Source: Cytophagales bacterium (GTDB lineage: Bacteria > Bacteroidota > Bacteroidia > Cytophagales > Spirosomataceae). Taken from it: a DNA stretch of 64,000 bases. Positions 1-8,012 of this stretch are shown here, in pieces. Every line of letters starts with the position of its first letter. Position 1 is the first letter of the stretch. A model generated the notes under the pieces. It saw only the letters and a list, made by a program, of their open reading frames with translations, ran no database searches and had not been told where the DNA came from. The position numbers were made by a program, and so were the translations under genes. The DNA is taken from the NCBI GenBank assembly GCA_013298125.1, contig JAAFJP010000023.1:1-64000 (forward strand), in the 5' to 3' direction.

Positions 1-1
1 A

Positions 2-91
2 AGGCACGCAAAAGACTATGAAAAAACAACAAATTCTGCCGAAGCATGGATATTACTAACCAATTGCCAAATAATATTAAATAGAAACTGA
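2..91 (+). CDS. IS5-like transposase, C-terminal end (partial)
   Basis: An open frame enters from the left edge and stops with TGA at 89-91. Its last 29 residues contain KDYEKTTNSAEAW followed by a hydrophobic helix and LNR. That is how DDE transposases of the IS5 group usually end (family knowledge). Only the tail is visible, so whether the element is intact cannot be judged. The AT-rich stretch 92-206 should hold the right end of the element; I could not place a terminal inverted repeat with confidence. Confidence 0.6.
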   Translation, partial: RHAKDYEKTTNSAEAWILLTNCQIILNRN

Positions 92-206
92 ATTTTACCA
101 AATATAATTTTTAAACATTTTCTTAAACAAAAATAATCAACTATTTGATAATCAAAATATTGCACTATTTTAACAACTTATTGACTTAAAACTTAACAAC
201 TTACTG

Positions 207-872
207 CTACCAATTGATGGTTTCTAAGTTTTTGGAAATCAGGTAGTTATTTGCTTGTGAAAAATGTTTTGTTCCAAACCATCCTCCATAATTGGCAGCC
301 ATGGGTGATGGATGTTTTGCCTTCAATACACAGTGTTTTGAGGTATCAATTACTGCACCTTTGTCCTGAGCATATTTTCCCCAAAGCATAAAAACAACGT
401 CTTGTTTTTGTTCAGAAATACATTTGATTACCGCATCTGTAAAAATCTCCCAACCTTGTTTTTGATGTGACCCCGCTTCTCCTGCCCGTACAGTAAGCGT
501 TGAGTTGAGCAATAATACGCCTTGATTCGCCCATCGTTCCAAATTACCCGATTTAGGGATTGCAATTCCTAAATCATCATTAATTTCTTTGAAAATATTT
601 TTTAGAGATGGAGGAGAAGGGACACCATCATTCACTGAAAAAGACAAGCCATTAGCTTGATTTTCGCCATGATAGGGGTCTTGACCTAATATGACAACCT
701 TCGTGTTTTCAAAGCTACATTTTTCAAAAGCATTGAAAATCAACTTCCCAGGAGGATATACTTTTTGGGTAGAATACTCAGATTTGATAAATCCAACTAA
801 GTTATTAAAATACGGTTTTTCAAATTCATCAGAAAGTCGTTCTTTCCATGAGTCGGCTATTTTTACATTCAT
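207..872 (-). CDS. ung: Uracil-DNA glycosylase
   Basis: Removes uracil from DNA as the first step of base-excision repair. The 221-residue length is normal for family 1 UDG. The water-activating motif GQDPYHG lies at residues 63-69 (catalytic Asp65), and the HPSPMAA minor-groove loop starts near residue 187. The start is 15 bp downstream of the stop of a 60-codon ORF, so the two are probably co-transcribed. No Shine-Dalgarno sequence is visible, as is usual in Bacteroidota. Confidence 0.97.
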   Translation of the reverse strand: MNVKIADSWKERLSDEFEKPYFNNLVGFIKSEYSTQKVYPPGKLIFNAFEKCSFENTKVVILGQDPYHGENQANGLSFSVNDGVPSPPSLKNIFKEINDDLGIAIPKSGNLERWANQGVLLLNSTLTVRAGEAGSHQKQGWEIFTDAVIKCISEQKQDVVFMLWGKYAQDKGAVIDTSKHCVLKAKHPSPMAANYGGWFGTKHFSQANNYLISKNLETINW

Positions 873-887
873 GTTTGGGAGGGAGGG

Positions 888-1070
888 CTAAAATGTCTTC
901 AATTGATATTTACGACGTAATTTATTTATCAAAAATTTCTTTTGAGCCGTAAAGCTCTCTGGGTGCATTTGATTAAAAATGACTTTTAATTCCTGAAAAT
1001 GATCAGGTTCAGCCCACAAGAAATCTTCTGAATTGATATTTTTTTCTTCAAGATATTGTTCAAAGACCAT
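888..1070 (-). CDS. Small conserved-looking protein of unknown function
   Basis: A 60-residue protein with an acidic N-terminal half and a basic C-terminal tail (KKFLINKLRRKYQLKTF). It has no signal peptide or membrane segment. It lies 15 bp upstream of ung on the same strand. Its composition and tight spacing suggest a real gene. I recognise no family and assign no function. Confidence 0.65.
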   Translation of the reverse strand: MVFEQYLEEKNINSEDFLWAEPDHFQELKVIFNQMHPESFTAQKKFLINKLRRKYQLKTF

Positions 1071-1099
1071 GGTGTTACTTTTAATGGATTTTCTTCAAA

Positions 1100-1107
1100 C
1101 AAATTTA
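1100..1107 (-). promoter_or_regulatory. Candidate -7 element for the small ORF-ung pair
   Basis: On the minus strand this reads TAAATTTG, an exact fit to the Bacteroidota -7 box TAnnTTTG, about 30 bp upstream of the 60-codon ORF. No TTTG is found 19 bp further upstream, so the -33 half is weak. Confidence 0.35.
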
Positions 1108-1138
1108 AACAGATTTTGGATAGCTTTTAGTACATTGG

Positions 1139-1174
1139 TAGTGATTAGTGAATAGTGATTGGTGATTAGTGATA
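1139..1174. repeat. Short direct repeats (GTGATTAGTG type)
   Basis: Four imperfect copies of a GTGATTAGTGA-like word follow one another upstream of the small ORF. This is the simple-text type of intergenic repeat seen elsewhere in the window (9.9 kb, 19.05 kb, 24.4 kb). Confidence 0.6.
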
Positions 1175-1270
1175 AAAACATTTGATTATCAAGCACTTAT
1201 ATAAATTTAAACGTTGATTAAATATCAACTACTACAAATAAAATAATCTTGGTTATTTCCAAAGAAAAAA

Positions 1271-1829
1271 AGTCGTCGGCATAGCCAACGACTTTTTTGA
1301 TAACCCTAACCCATAAAAAATTTAACAATCTAATTATGCTCTTTCTTTGTTTTCAAGGAAATGAATCAAGTTTGAAAAAGAGTCGCCAGCATAACCAGCG
1401 ACTTTTTTGATAACCCTAACCCATAAAAAATCTATGAAAAACTAATTTTATGCTCTTTTAAAATATATGTTTCCTATTTATCTATGTGGTTGCAAAGTTT
1501 GAAAAAGAGTCGCCAGCATAACCAGCGACTTTTTTGATAACCCTAACCCATAAAAAATCTATGAAAAACTAATTTTATGCTCTTTTAAAATACATGTTTC
1601 CTATTTATCTATGTGGCTGCAAAGTTTGAAAAAGAGTCACCAGCACAACCAGCGACTTTTTTGATAACCCTAACCCATAAAAAATCTATGAAAAAACTTA
1701 TTTTATGCTCTTTTAAAATATATGTTTCCTCTGTTATCTATGTGGTTGCAAAGTTTGAAAAAGAGTCGCCAGCATAACCAGCGACTTTTTTGATAACCCT
1801 AACCCATAAAAAATCTATGAAAAAACTAT
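1271..1829. repeat. Five-copy tandem array of ~127-bp units, each with a terminator-like hairpin
   Basis: Hairpins sit at 1271-1293, 1381-1403, 1508-1530, 1635-1657 and 1764-1786, so the spacing is 110, 127, 127 and 129 bp. Each has the form AGTCGC-loop-GCGACT with an A-run before and a T-run after, so it could terminate transcription in either direction. Copy 1 changes both arms together (AGTCGT with ACGACT), a compensatory change. Copy 4 has one A:C mismatch. After each hairpin comes a conserved segment beginning TTGATAACCCTAACCCATAA. The other unit sequence is nearly identical in copies 2-5. No ORF longer than about 13 codons is shared. Confidence 0.85.
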
Positions 1830-2007
1830 ACTATACAATTTCAATAATCAGGAAAATTTTAGTCGAATGTGACTCGCCGAATGGAATGTGAAGAATAACC
1901 GAGAAGGTTAAAAACAAAATATGACGGAATTAGCGGGTATAAATAATCACTAATGGTTTCATATCATTATCGCATCTGGCGGGATGTTTTACTGATAATA
2001 ATTTAAT
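1830..2007. other. Non-coding stretch between the hairpin array and a sigma-54-like promoter
   Basis: No ORF is supported on either strand. On the minus strand it would form the leader of any transcript started at the promoter described at 2008-2023 and stopped at the first hairpin (1764-1786), giving an RNA of roughly 230 nt. That RNA is inferred, not shown. Confidence 0.35.
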
Positions 2008-2023
2008 CACAATATACGTGCCA
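2008..2023 (-). promoter_or_regulatory. Sigma-54-like promoter reading into the hairpin array
   Basis: The minus strand reads TGGCACG-TATA-TTGT. This matches the sigma-54 consensus TGGCACG-N4-TTGC(A/T) throughout the -24 element and with exact spacing; the -12 element has GT in place of GC. It lies downstream of the helicase terminator and points into 1997-1271, where no protein gene is found. A perfect 12-bp palindrome (2025-2054) lies directly upstream. Confidence 0.4.
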
Positions 2024-2024
2024 A

Positions 2025-2054
2025 AATTTAAAAAACAAAATAGTTTTTTAAATT
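2025..2054. promoter_or_regulatory. Perfect 12-bp palindrome beside the sigma-54-like promoter
   Basis: Arms AATTTAAAAAAC and GTTTTTTAAATT are separated by six bases. It could be an activator site for the adjacent promoter or simply an AT-rich hairpin; the sequence does not decide. Confidence 0.3.
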
Positions 2055-2101
2055 AAAGACAGAAAATACATAAGAAACGTATTTTTAACGTTTATCAAAA
2101 C

Positions 2102-2139
2102 AAAAAGCACCAGCCAATTGCTCGACTGATGCTTTTTTT
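2102..2139. terminator. Terminator of the DEAD-box helicase gene
   Basis: Arms AGCACCAG (2106-2113) and CTGATGCT (2126-2133), with one mismatch, are flanked by an A-run and a T-run. On the minus strand the T-run follows the hairpin about 75 bp past the helicase stop codon. Confidence 0.75.
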
Positions 2140-2141
2140 AT

Positions 2142-2208
2142 GAGTTGTTAAGTTTCTAAATGATAAGTTGTTAAGCGTTCTACAATTTAGCAACTTAAAA
2201 CTTATCAA
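2142..2208. repeat. Inverted repeat of the TTAAGTTGTTAAG family
   Basis: Words of the type GTTGTTAAGTTT, then AACTTAAAACTTATCAACTTAT, face each other between the helicase stop and its terminator. The same family recurs at 4273-4353 and 32141-32230, and one-sided at 13990-14022. Confidence 0.6.
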
Positions 2209-2212
2209 CTTA

Positions 2213-4114
2213 TTAGTTACCTACTGGCTTCGCTATCTCAACATTCACTTTCTTACCTTTGATAGACGCTCCATCCATGCGATTCAATACCGTTGTTGCG
2301 TATTCTTTTGGAATATCAACGAAAGTATATTTATCAAAAATATTGATTTGTCCTAATGTATTTCCTGGGATTCCTGTTTCGCCTGCAAATGCTCCTACAA
2401 TGTTGGCTGGTGAGATTTTCTCATCAAAACCAATATTAACAAACATTCTTACCATGTTGTCATCTTGACGGTATGGTTTTCCAGCTCTGTCTGTACGAGG
2501 ACCTCTGTCTTCACCTGAGCGAGGACGATCACCTGTACGTGGAGGGCGAGAATCATTACGGTCAAAACTTCTACCGCCGTCTCTACGACCACCATCACGT
2601 GAATCATTGTTTCCGTAGCTTCTGCCACCGTCACGTCCACCACCATCACGACTTCCGAAACGTCCATCACGAGAACCAAAACGGTCACCGCTACTTCCAT
2701 TTCCACGACCACCATCACGGCTTCCAAAACGGTCATTACGTCCGCCGTCACGACTTCCGTAACGATCCCCTCCACGGCTTTCGCCTTCTAAGTTTTCATC
2801 AGCAAATTCGTTTTTCGCAACGCCCATATTCATTTTTACAAGAGCCGCAACAATTTGCTCATTCGTAAATCCAGCGTGGGTTAATGAACCATAAACATCT
2901 CCGAAAAGAGCTAAATCATCTTCTTGAATAGCGTTTTGTACTCTTTCAATAAACATTCCTTTCTTCACACCAACCACATCTGAGAACGATGGAATCACGC
3001 CTTTATCAATTTTCACTTTCGTAAAATTCATAATATCTCTCAAACGATTACGTTCTGCACCAACCACGAAAGTATAAGCCTTTCCAGTTTTGCCAGCACG
3101 ACCTGTACGACCAATACGGTGTACGTAATATTCTTCATCTAATGGAATATCATAATTGAAAACTGCATCAATATCATTCACGTCAATTCCACGAGCGGCA
3201 ACGTCAGTCGCAACCAAAATAGTTGTTGCACCCGAACGGAATTTTGCCATTACGTTTGTGCGTTGTGTTTGACGTAAATCTCCGTGTAAACCTTCGGCAG
3301 CGTATCCTCTCAATATCAATTCTTCAACCACTTCATCCACTCTCTTCTTCTGGTTACAGAAAATCAAAGCCAACTTTACGCCATAAAAATCCATCAAACG
3401 AGTCATTACTTCCATTTTTGCCTTGCCTTTTACATCAAAATATAATTGTTCGATGTTAGCATTGGTGATTTCGTTTTTCACAACTTTCACCAATTTAGGG
3501 TCATTCTGATAACGAGACGTAAGAGCCATAATTGGCTTAGACATCGTTGCCGAGAAGAAAACGGTTTGACGGTCTTCGTTTGTTTCTTGCAAAATACTTT
3601 CGATATCGTCACGGAAGCCCATATCGAGCATTTCGTCGGCTTCGTCAAGCACTGCCATTTGTACTCTTTCTAATTTTAAAGCACGTCTTTCAATCAAGTC
3701 AATCACACGTCCAGGCGTACCTACAACGATGTTTGCCCCTGCTTTCAACGACTTAATTTGACGTTCGATTGAATCACCACCATAAACCGTAGTAACCCAA
3801 ACGCCTTTTTTATACTTGGCTAATTTTTTGATTTCTTCGGTAACTTGTACTGCTAATTCACGAGTTGGGCAAAGCACCAAACCTTGAACATACTTGTCAA
3901 AAGCAATGATTTTTTCAATCATCGGAATACCGAACGCTGCTGTTTTACCAGTACCCGTTTGGGCTTGTCCGATTACATCACGACCTTCCAATAAGTAAGG
4001 GATTGCTTCTGATTGGATTGGAGAGGCAGTTTCAAAGCCCATATCCAATACTGCTTTTTTAATATCTTCCGACACGGGAAGTTCGTCAAATCTTAATCTT
4101 GCGATTTCACTCAT
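2213..4114 (-). CDS. deaD: DEAD-box ATP-dependent RNA helicase (DeaD/CsdA type)
   Basis: ATP-dependent RNA unwinding in ribosome assembly, mRNA decay or cold adaptation (family role). The 633 residues carry motif I AQTGTGKT (51-58), PTRELA, DEAD (157-160), SAT (188-190) and HRIGRTGR in the second RecA domain. A low-complexity RGG-like tract of repeated SRDGG/DRFGSRDGG spans about residues 448-556 and may bind RNA. A DbpA-type RNA-binding domain ends the protein (about 558-631). The promoter at 4427-4457 implies an untranslated leader of about 300 nt. Confidence 0.95.
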   Translation of the reverse strand: MSEIARLRFDELPVSEDIKKAVLDMGFETASPIQSEAIPYLLEGRDVIGQAQTGTGKTAAFGIPMIEKIIAFDKYVQGLVLCPTRELAVQVTEEIKKLAKYKKGVWVTTVYGGDSIERQIKSLKAGANIVVGTPGRVIDLIERRALKLERVQMAVLDEADEMLDMGFRDDIESILQETNEDRQTVFFSATMSKPIMALTSRYQNDPKLVKVVKNEITNANIEQLYFDVKGKAKMEVMTRLMDFYGVKLALIFCNQKKRVDEVVEELILRGYAAEGLHGDLRQTQRTNVMAKFRSGATTILVATDVAARGIDVNDIDAVFNYDIPLDEEYYVHRIGRTGRAGKTGKAYTFVVGAERNRLRDIMNFTKVKIDKGVIPSFSDVVGVKKGMFIERVQNAIQEDDLALFGDVYGSLTHAGFTNEQIVAALVKMNMGVAKNEFADENLEGESRGGDRYGSRDGGRNDRFGSRDGGRGNGSSGDRFGSRDGRFGSRDGGGRDGGRSYGNNDSRDGGRRDGGRSFDRNDSRPPRTGDRPRSGEDRGPRTDRAGKPYRQDDNMVRMFVNIGFDEKISPANIVGAFAGETGIPGNTLGQINIFDKYTFVDIPKEYATTVLNRMDGASIKGKKVNVEIAKPVGN

Positions 4115-4420
4115 AATTTTTCTGCGTCACATCTAACGACATGAAGAATAATTAGGGCATCGGCATGATGCTCCATTCGTTTCCTGCGACTAATTTTTAA
4201 TTGATTTGTAATAATTTTGCTTTAATGATGCCCGAACATCCGTTAAAGCTCTGGGAGACCGACCTGAGAAGTTTTTAAGTTTTAAGTTTTTAAGTTGCTA
4301 AAATTACGACTGGTAAATTTTTATTAACTTAAAACTTGGCAACTTAACAACTTGCTTTGAGAAGAAGTGCTTCGTGCCAACGAAGCGAACACAGAGACGT
4401 GCGGATGTTTTTGTACTAAT
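4115..4420 (-). other. Long 5' leader of the helicase gene
   Basis: No ORF is supported in these ~306 bp, which lie between a perfect promoter and the helicase start. The leader contains a hairpin GCTTCG/CGAAGC near 4369-4386, a TTAAGTT-family inverted repeat at 4273-4353, and two GGGCATCA-like segments near the 3' end. Long structured leaders are typical of cold-shock helicase genes; a thermosensing or autoregulatory role is inference. Confidence 0.5.
4273..4353. repeat. Inverted repeat, TTAAGTT family, inside the helicase leader
   Basis: Left words AAGTTTTTAAGTTGCTAA face right words TTAACTTAAAACTTGGCAAC and CTTAACAACTTG. It would be transcribed as part of the helicase leader RNA. Confidence 0.6.
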
Positions 4421-4426
4421 TTTGCA

Positions 4427-4457
4427 CAAAGGTACGTCAATCTTTTATATTCGCAAA
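4427..4457 (-). promoter_or_regulatory. Perfect Bacteroidota promoter for deaD
   Basis: On the minus strand TTTG (4457-4454), exactly 19 bases, then TACCTTTG (4434-4427). This fully matches TTTG-N19-TAnnTTTG. The expected transcription start is near 4420. Confidence 0.8.
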
Positions 4458-4491
4458 TTTTATTGGATTATTTTTAGAAGAGTAAAGTTAA

Positions 4492-4794
4492 TTATTTTCT
4501 TTCCTCCCAAATTTTAGGATTCCTGCTTGTATGTAAAACGGCAATAATTTGAACATTGTAATTGATGTTGTCTATCGTATAATGCACCATGAAAGGGAAT
4601 TTATTAATGAGCATACAATGTACATCAGCATATCTGTTAGTATAAATTTCAGCATCTATTTTCAAAGAATTGATTTGTAATTTGGTTTGTTTTTGAAAAC
4701 GAGAACCTAAGCCTTGTAATTGCTCATTATACCAATCCGTAGCCATTTGAATATCTGACAAAGCCTCTTCGTCAATCTTAATTTTATACTTCAT
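4492..4794 (-). CDS. ParE/RelE-family toxin
   Basis: A 100-residue protein beginning MKYKIKIDEEALSDIQ, with the pattern of the ParE/RelE superfamily: helical N-terminus, ATDWYNEQ, then strands ending VQIIAVLHTSRNPKIWEER. By family, such toxins target gyrase or translating ribosomes; which one is unknown. ATG at 4794 was chosen over a TTG two codons upstream that overlaps the antitoxin stop. It is coupled directly to the antitoxin gene. Confidence 0.85.
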   Translation of the reverse strand: MKYKIKIDEEALSDIQMATDWYNEQLQGLGSRFQKQTKLQINSLKIDAEIYTNRYADVHCMLINKFPFMVHYTIDNINYNVQIIAVLHTSRNPKIWEERK

Positions 4795-4796
4795 TA

Positions 4797-5024
4797 TCAA
4801 GGATTTAGCGCTTTAGACACCTCATCCCAATCAAGCATTCTACTTGGGTTTGTCTTATTTTTTTCTATTCTATCTAAAACTATCTTTTGATGTTCTACTG
4901 GAATATCAAAATTATCGTTCCAAATAAATTCATTCAATTTTACTTTTTCTGTGGGTGATAATTGTTTTACCACATCAAGCAATTGTTGAAAATTCAAATT
5001 GACATTTAATTGTAAACTGTTCAT
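4797..5024 (-). CDS. Antitoxin, addiction-module component family
   Basis: A 75-residue partner of the downstream toxin. The C-terminal segment RMLDWDEVSKALNP is typical of the short Bacteroidota addiction-module antitoxins. A longer frame begins at 5060, but a TATATTTG -7 box at 5043-5050 would start transcription near 5036, so the ATG at 5024 is preferred. The stop TGA lies two bases upstream of the toxin ATG. Confidence 0.8.
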   Translation of the reverse strand: MNSLQLNVNLNFQQLLDVVKQLSPTEKVKLNEFIWNDNFDIPVEHQKIVLDRIEKNKTNPSRMLDWDEVSKALNP

Positions 5025-5042
5025 ACCTTTTTTATTTATACA

Positions 5043-5050
5043 CAAATATA
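5043..5050 (-). promoter_or_regulatory. -7 element of the toxin-antitoxin operon
   Basis: The minus strand reads TATATTTG, matching TAnnTTTG, about 20 bp upstream of the antitoxin ATG. No canonical -33 TTTG at 19 bp is present. Confidence 0.4.
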
Positions 5051-5070
5051 AAAAAATCAAACAAATTATT

Positions 5071-5958
5071 TCACTTCCCCCAATAATAATCCCAAGCCGC
5101 TAAAGCTATCTCCGCAATAATTTTATCATTGGTAGTTTCATCCTCCATTGAATTTGAAACAAAAACGGCAAGTGCAAATTGTTTGCTGTTAGGAAGGGTG
5201 ATGATACCTATATCGTTAGTCGCTCCCGTCAAGCCTTCTTTATTTTTCCCAGAAAAGCCCGTTTTGTGAGCTACTTTGGCTTTGGAAGGCAGCAATCCCT
5301 TGATTTTATTAGGTCCTGTGGTTGTTTCAAACATGACTTTACACATAAAATCTTGACTACTTTTTGAAAGAATCTTTTGCTTGTAAAACTTTTGGAGTAA
5401 TTGCACTGCCGCAAAAGGTGTAGTATAATTTTTGTATTGTAAACTCCAATCGTTTTGAATCCGTACTTCTGGATCAAGAATGGCTACCTCTTTTATGCCA
5501 ATTTCATGGATATAATCATTCGCCTTTTCTGTGCCACCTATGAGTTTGAATAGCACATCACAACCAACATTATCACTTTGTGAAACGGTATATTTTAAGA
5601 TTTCTTTCAAAGGAAGATTAAGATTGCCTTCTGGGTATTTTTCTCTGAGAGGACTATATAAATCTGGAATCATATCCGCTTTACTCAAAAAAACATCTTG
5701 ATTTAAGGACAATTGTCCTTTATCGACTTGGTTCAAAACGGCTAATCCCAAATGAAATTTATAGACACTCTGCATCGGGAAATGATTACTTCCATTGAGC
5801 GTCAAAGTATCACCATTTTCGAGGTTCATAATACCTACGCCCACGGTGGCACGCTTTGATTTGACGATTTGGATAATTTTTTCTTTGAGAACACTATTTT
5901 GTGAATGCCCCGAGAATACTAAAAAGGTAAGAGAAATAAAAAGTGTTAGCTTTTTCAT
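5071..5958 (-). CDS. Class A beta-lactamase
   Basis: Periplasmic serine beta-lactamase of 295 residues with a signal peptide (about 1-20). Active-site motifs: SVYK (64-67), SDN (128-130), an omega-loop glutamate at 164 (PEVRIQND, then QYKNYTT) and KTG (232-234). The spacing around the glutamate resembles the Bacteroidota subgroup that includes the PER/VEB/CME-type enzymes. It stands alone without a regulator, so it is probably a resident chromosomal enzyme. The substrate range cannot be read from the sequence. Confidence 0.93.
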   Translation of the reverse strand: MKKLTLFISLTFLVFSGHSQNSVLKEKIIQIVKSKRATVGVGIMNLENGDTLTLNGSNHFPMQSVYKFHLGLAVLNQVDKGQLSLNQDVFLSKADMIPDLYSPLREKYPEGNLNLPLKEILKYTVSQSDNVGCDVLFKLIGGTEKANDYIHEIGIKEVAILDPEVRIQNDWSLQYKNYTTPFAAVQLLQKFYKQKILSKSSQDFMCKVMFETTTGPNKIKGLLPSKAKVAHKTGFSGKNKEGLTGATNDIGIITLPNSKQFALAVFVSNSMEDETTNDKIIAEIALAAWDYYWGK

Positions 5959-6112
5959 GCTTTAATTCCAATGTTATTGAAAAATATTTCTTTAAACAAG
6001 TTACGAATTTTAATATTTCAAAAATTACTCTTCCTTAGATAAAGATAATAATTGTGACATATTTTGATAATTTTTATGAGAATATTACAAATTATTGAAA
6101 ATATATTGATAC

Positions 6113-6124
6113 CTCAATATTGAG
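6113..6124. promoter_or_regulatory. 12-bp perfect palindrome upstream of the peptide transporter
   Basis: CTCAATATTGAG lies about 110 bp upstream of the transporter start, between divergent genes. It is a possible operator, but it is short and AT-rich enough to arise by chance. Confidence 0.25.
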
Positions 6125-6231
6125 AGAAAATTGTTTCAAGCCCTCAATAGATGTAAATTAGCACGATTTTAGAATAATATCTAATAACCTTTTCATCATA
6201 AATCTTTCACAATTCCTTAACACAAAGTCTT

Positions 6232-7593
6232 ATGTCATCAATTTCCACTGAATCCGAAGTAGTTAAATCAGACAAGTATCCGAAGGCAACACCCTACGTA
6301 ATTGCTAACGAGGCTGCCGAGCGTTTTAGCTTTTATGGGATGCGGTCAATTCTCTCCATTTTTTTAGTAACTCAATTTTTTAACCCTTCTGGAAATACAG
6401 CACTTCAAGCTGTGGCAGAAGCAAAATCAAATGAACAAGTACATTTATTTGTTTCATTAGCTTATTTTACGCCACTAATTGGAGCAATTTTAGCGGATTG
6501 GTTTTTCGGAAAATACAAAGTTATTCTTTATGTATCTTTAATTTATTGTGTAGGTCATTTATTTTTGGCATTGTATGACACTGATTTACAATGGTTTGGC
6601 TACGGATTAACGCTTATTGCAATTGGAGCTGGCGGTATAAAATCTTGTGTTTCTGCCAATTTGGGAGACCAATTTGATAAAACTAATGAGCATTTAATGT
6701 CAAAGGTTTATGGTTGGTTTTATTTTTCAATCAATGCTGGTTCTGTTTTATCCAATTTTTTTATTCCAATTTTGTATGAAAAATATGGTGCATCTGTTGC
6801 CTTTGGAGTTCCAGGAATATTAATGGCTTTGGCAACCCTTATTTTTTGGTTGGGTAGAAATAATTACATAAAAGTACCACCGTCAGGAATTAATTTTGAT
6901 TTTCAGAAAATGAAAGAAGGATTGATTGCCGCAGGTCGTGTTTTATTAGTTTTCGCTTTCATTCCACTATTTTGGGCAATGTGGGACCAAAACCTTTCTG
7001 AGTGGGTACTTCAAGCTCAACATTTAGATTTAACACTTTTTGAAGGTGTTGTATCTTTACCATCACAGGTTCAATTAGCCAATCCAGTATTCTTAGTAAG
7101 TTTTCTACCTGTGTTTACTTATGTGATTTACCCATTTTTTGAAAAAATAGGCATAAAGCCAACACCACTTCGCAAGATAGGAGTTGGTCTTGCTATGACA
7201 GGGCTTTCATTTGTATTAATTGCACAAATTCAAGACTCAATTGATGCAGGAGGACATCCGTCAGTTTGGAGACAAATTTTCGCTTACTTGGTTTTGGCTT
7301 GGGGAGAAATTCTGGTATGGGTAACCTGCCTTGAATACGCATACACTAATTCACCGAAGTACATGAAAAGTACAATGGCGGCAATTGGGCTTTTAACGGT
7401 ATCCTTGGGCAATTATTTAGTGGCATTAATGAATGAGAGTATTTCAAAAGGAGGCTATTTTGCTTCTTTGAGAGTAACAGGTCATGAATCCGAGTACTAT
7501 TGGTTTTTCGTAAAATTAATGGCTATTGAAGTCGTAATCTTCATGTTAGTCTCTAAATTCATCAAAGAAAAACGTTATGTAGGAGAAGATTAA
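6232..7593 (+). CDS. POT/PTR2-family proton-coupled peptide transporter
   Basis: Inner-membrane importer of di- and tripeptides. The N-terminal signature NEAAERFSFYGMRS contains the ExxER-type motif of the family, and GWFYFSINAGS is the second PTR2 signature. Many hydrophobic segments are visible across 453 residues, slightly shorter than typical members. It is transcribed alone and ends at the bidirectional terminator 7616-7661. Confidence 0.92.
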   Translation: MSSISTESEVVKSDKYPKATPYVIANEAAERFSFYGMRSILSIFLVTQFFNPSGNTALQAVAEAKSNEQVHLFVSLAYFTPLIGAILADWFFGKYKVILYVSLIYCVGHLFLALYDTDLQWFGYGLTLIAIGAGGIKSCVSANLGDQFDKTNEHLMSKVYGWFYFSINAGSVLSNFFIPILYEKYGASVAFGVPGILMALATLIFWLGRNNYIKVPPSGINFDFQKMKEGLIAAGRVLLVFAFIPLFWAMWDQNLSEWVLQAQHLDLTLFEGVVSLPSQVQLANPVFLVSFLPVFTYVIYPFFEKIGIKPTPLRKIGVGLAMTGLSFVLIAQIQDSIDAGGHPSVWRQIFAYLVLAWGEILVWVTCLEYAYTNSPKYMKSTMAAIGLLTVSLGNYLVALMNESISKGGYFASLRVTGHESEYYWFFVKLMAIEVVIFMLVSKFIKEKRYVGED

Positions 7594-7615
7594 TTGAAAC
7601 AAAATAACTAAAATA

Positions 7616-7661
7616 AAATCCTCGAAAATACTCGCCAATTGGTATTTTTGAGGATTTTTTT
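7616..7661. terminator. Bidirectional terminator between the transporter and SUI1 genes
   Basis: Arms AAATCCTCGAAAATAC and GTATTTTTGAGGATTT, with a 10-base loop and a T-run, lie between convergent genes. Confidence 0.85.
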
Positions 7662-7667
7662 CAGAAG

Positions 7668-8012
7668 TTAGCCTCCCACCTTCACAGCCTTATATCCTTG
7701 TCCAATCAACCAATTCAAAACCTTATCTCTAACATCGCCCTGAATCAAAATTTCACCATCTTTGGCAGAACCTCCACAACCACAAAGGTTTTTGAGTTTT
7801 TTGGCTAAGGTTTCTAAATCTTCTTCGCTACCCACAAATCCAGTAATCAACGTTACTTGTTTTCCTGCACGAGCTTTTTTATCTAATTGAATCTTTAATT
7901 TTTGTTTCTCGGGTGGCAAAGTCTCTGCAACTTCCTCATTATCAAAGGAATACTCAAAATCTTGATTGGTTGAATAGACCACGCCCACGGGTATTTTTTT
8001 GTTTTTAGACAT
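7668..8012 (-). CDS. SUI1/eIF1-family translation factor (YciH type)
   Basis: A 114-residue protein with the SUI1 domain in its C-terminal two thirds, including KQVTLITGF, CGCGGSAKDGEI, IQGDVRDKVLNWL and GYKAVKVGG. The family contributes to start-codon selection. The ATG at 8012 overlaps the upstream lipid-kinase stop (ATGTCTAA), implying coupled translation; a TTG two codons earlier is less likely. Confidence 0.92.
   Translation of the reverse strand: MSKNKKIPVGVVYSTNQDFEYSFDNEEVAETLPPEKQKLKIQLDKKARAGKQVTLITGFVGSEEDLETLAKKLKNLCGCGGSAKDGEILIQGDVRDKVLNWLIGQGYKAVKVGG

Noticed and set aside
1508-1760. Repeated 11-13-codon peptides in the tandem units (MFPIYLCGCKV, MLATLFQTLQPHR)
   Set aside because: Frames are broken by indels or start changes among copies, so selection at peptide level is not supported.
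1271-1829. Tandem repeats as a CRISPR array
   Set aside because: The whole ~127-bp unit is repeated, with no short repeat alternating with unique spacers, and no cas genes are present.
2449-2868. Long frames opposite or overlapping the helicase low-complexity region
   Set aside because: They are rich in V/E/M or H/R purely because the SRDGG-coding repeats are read in other frames.
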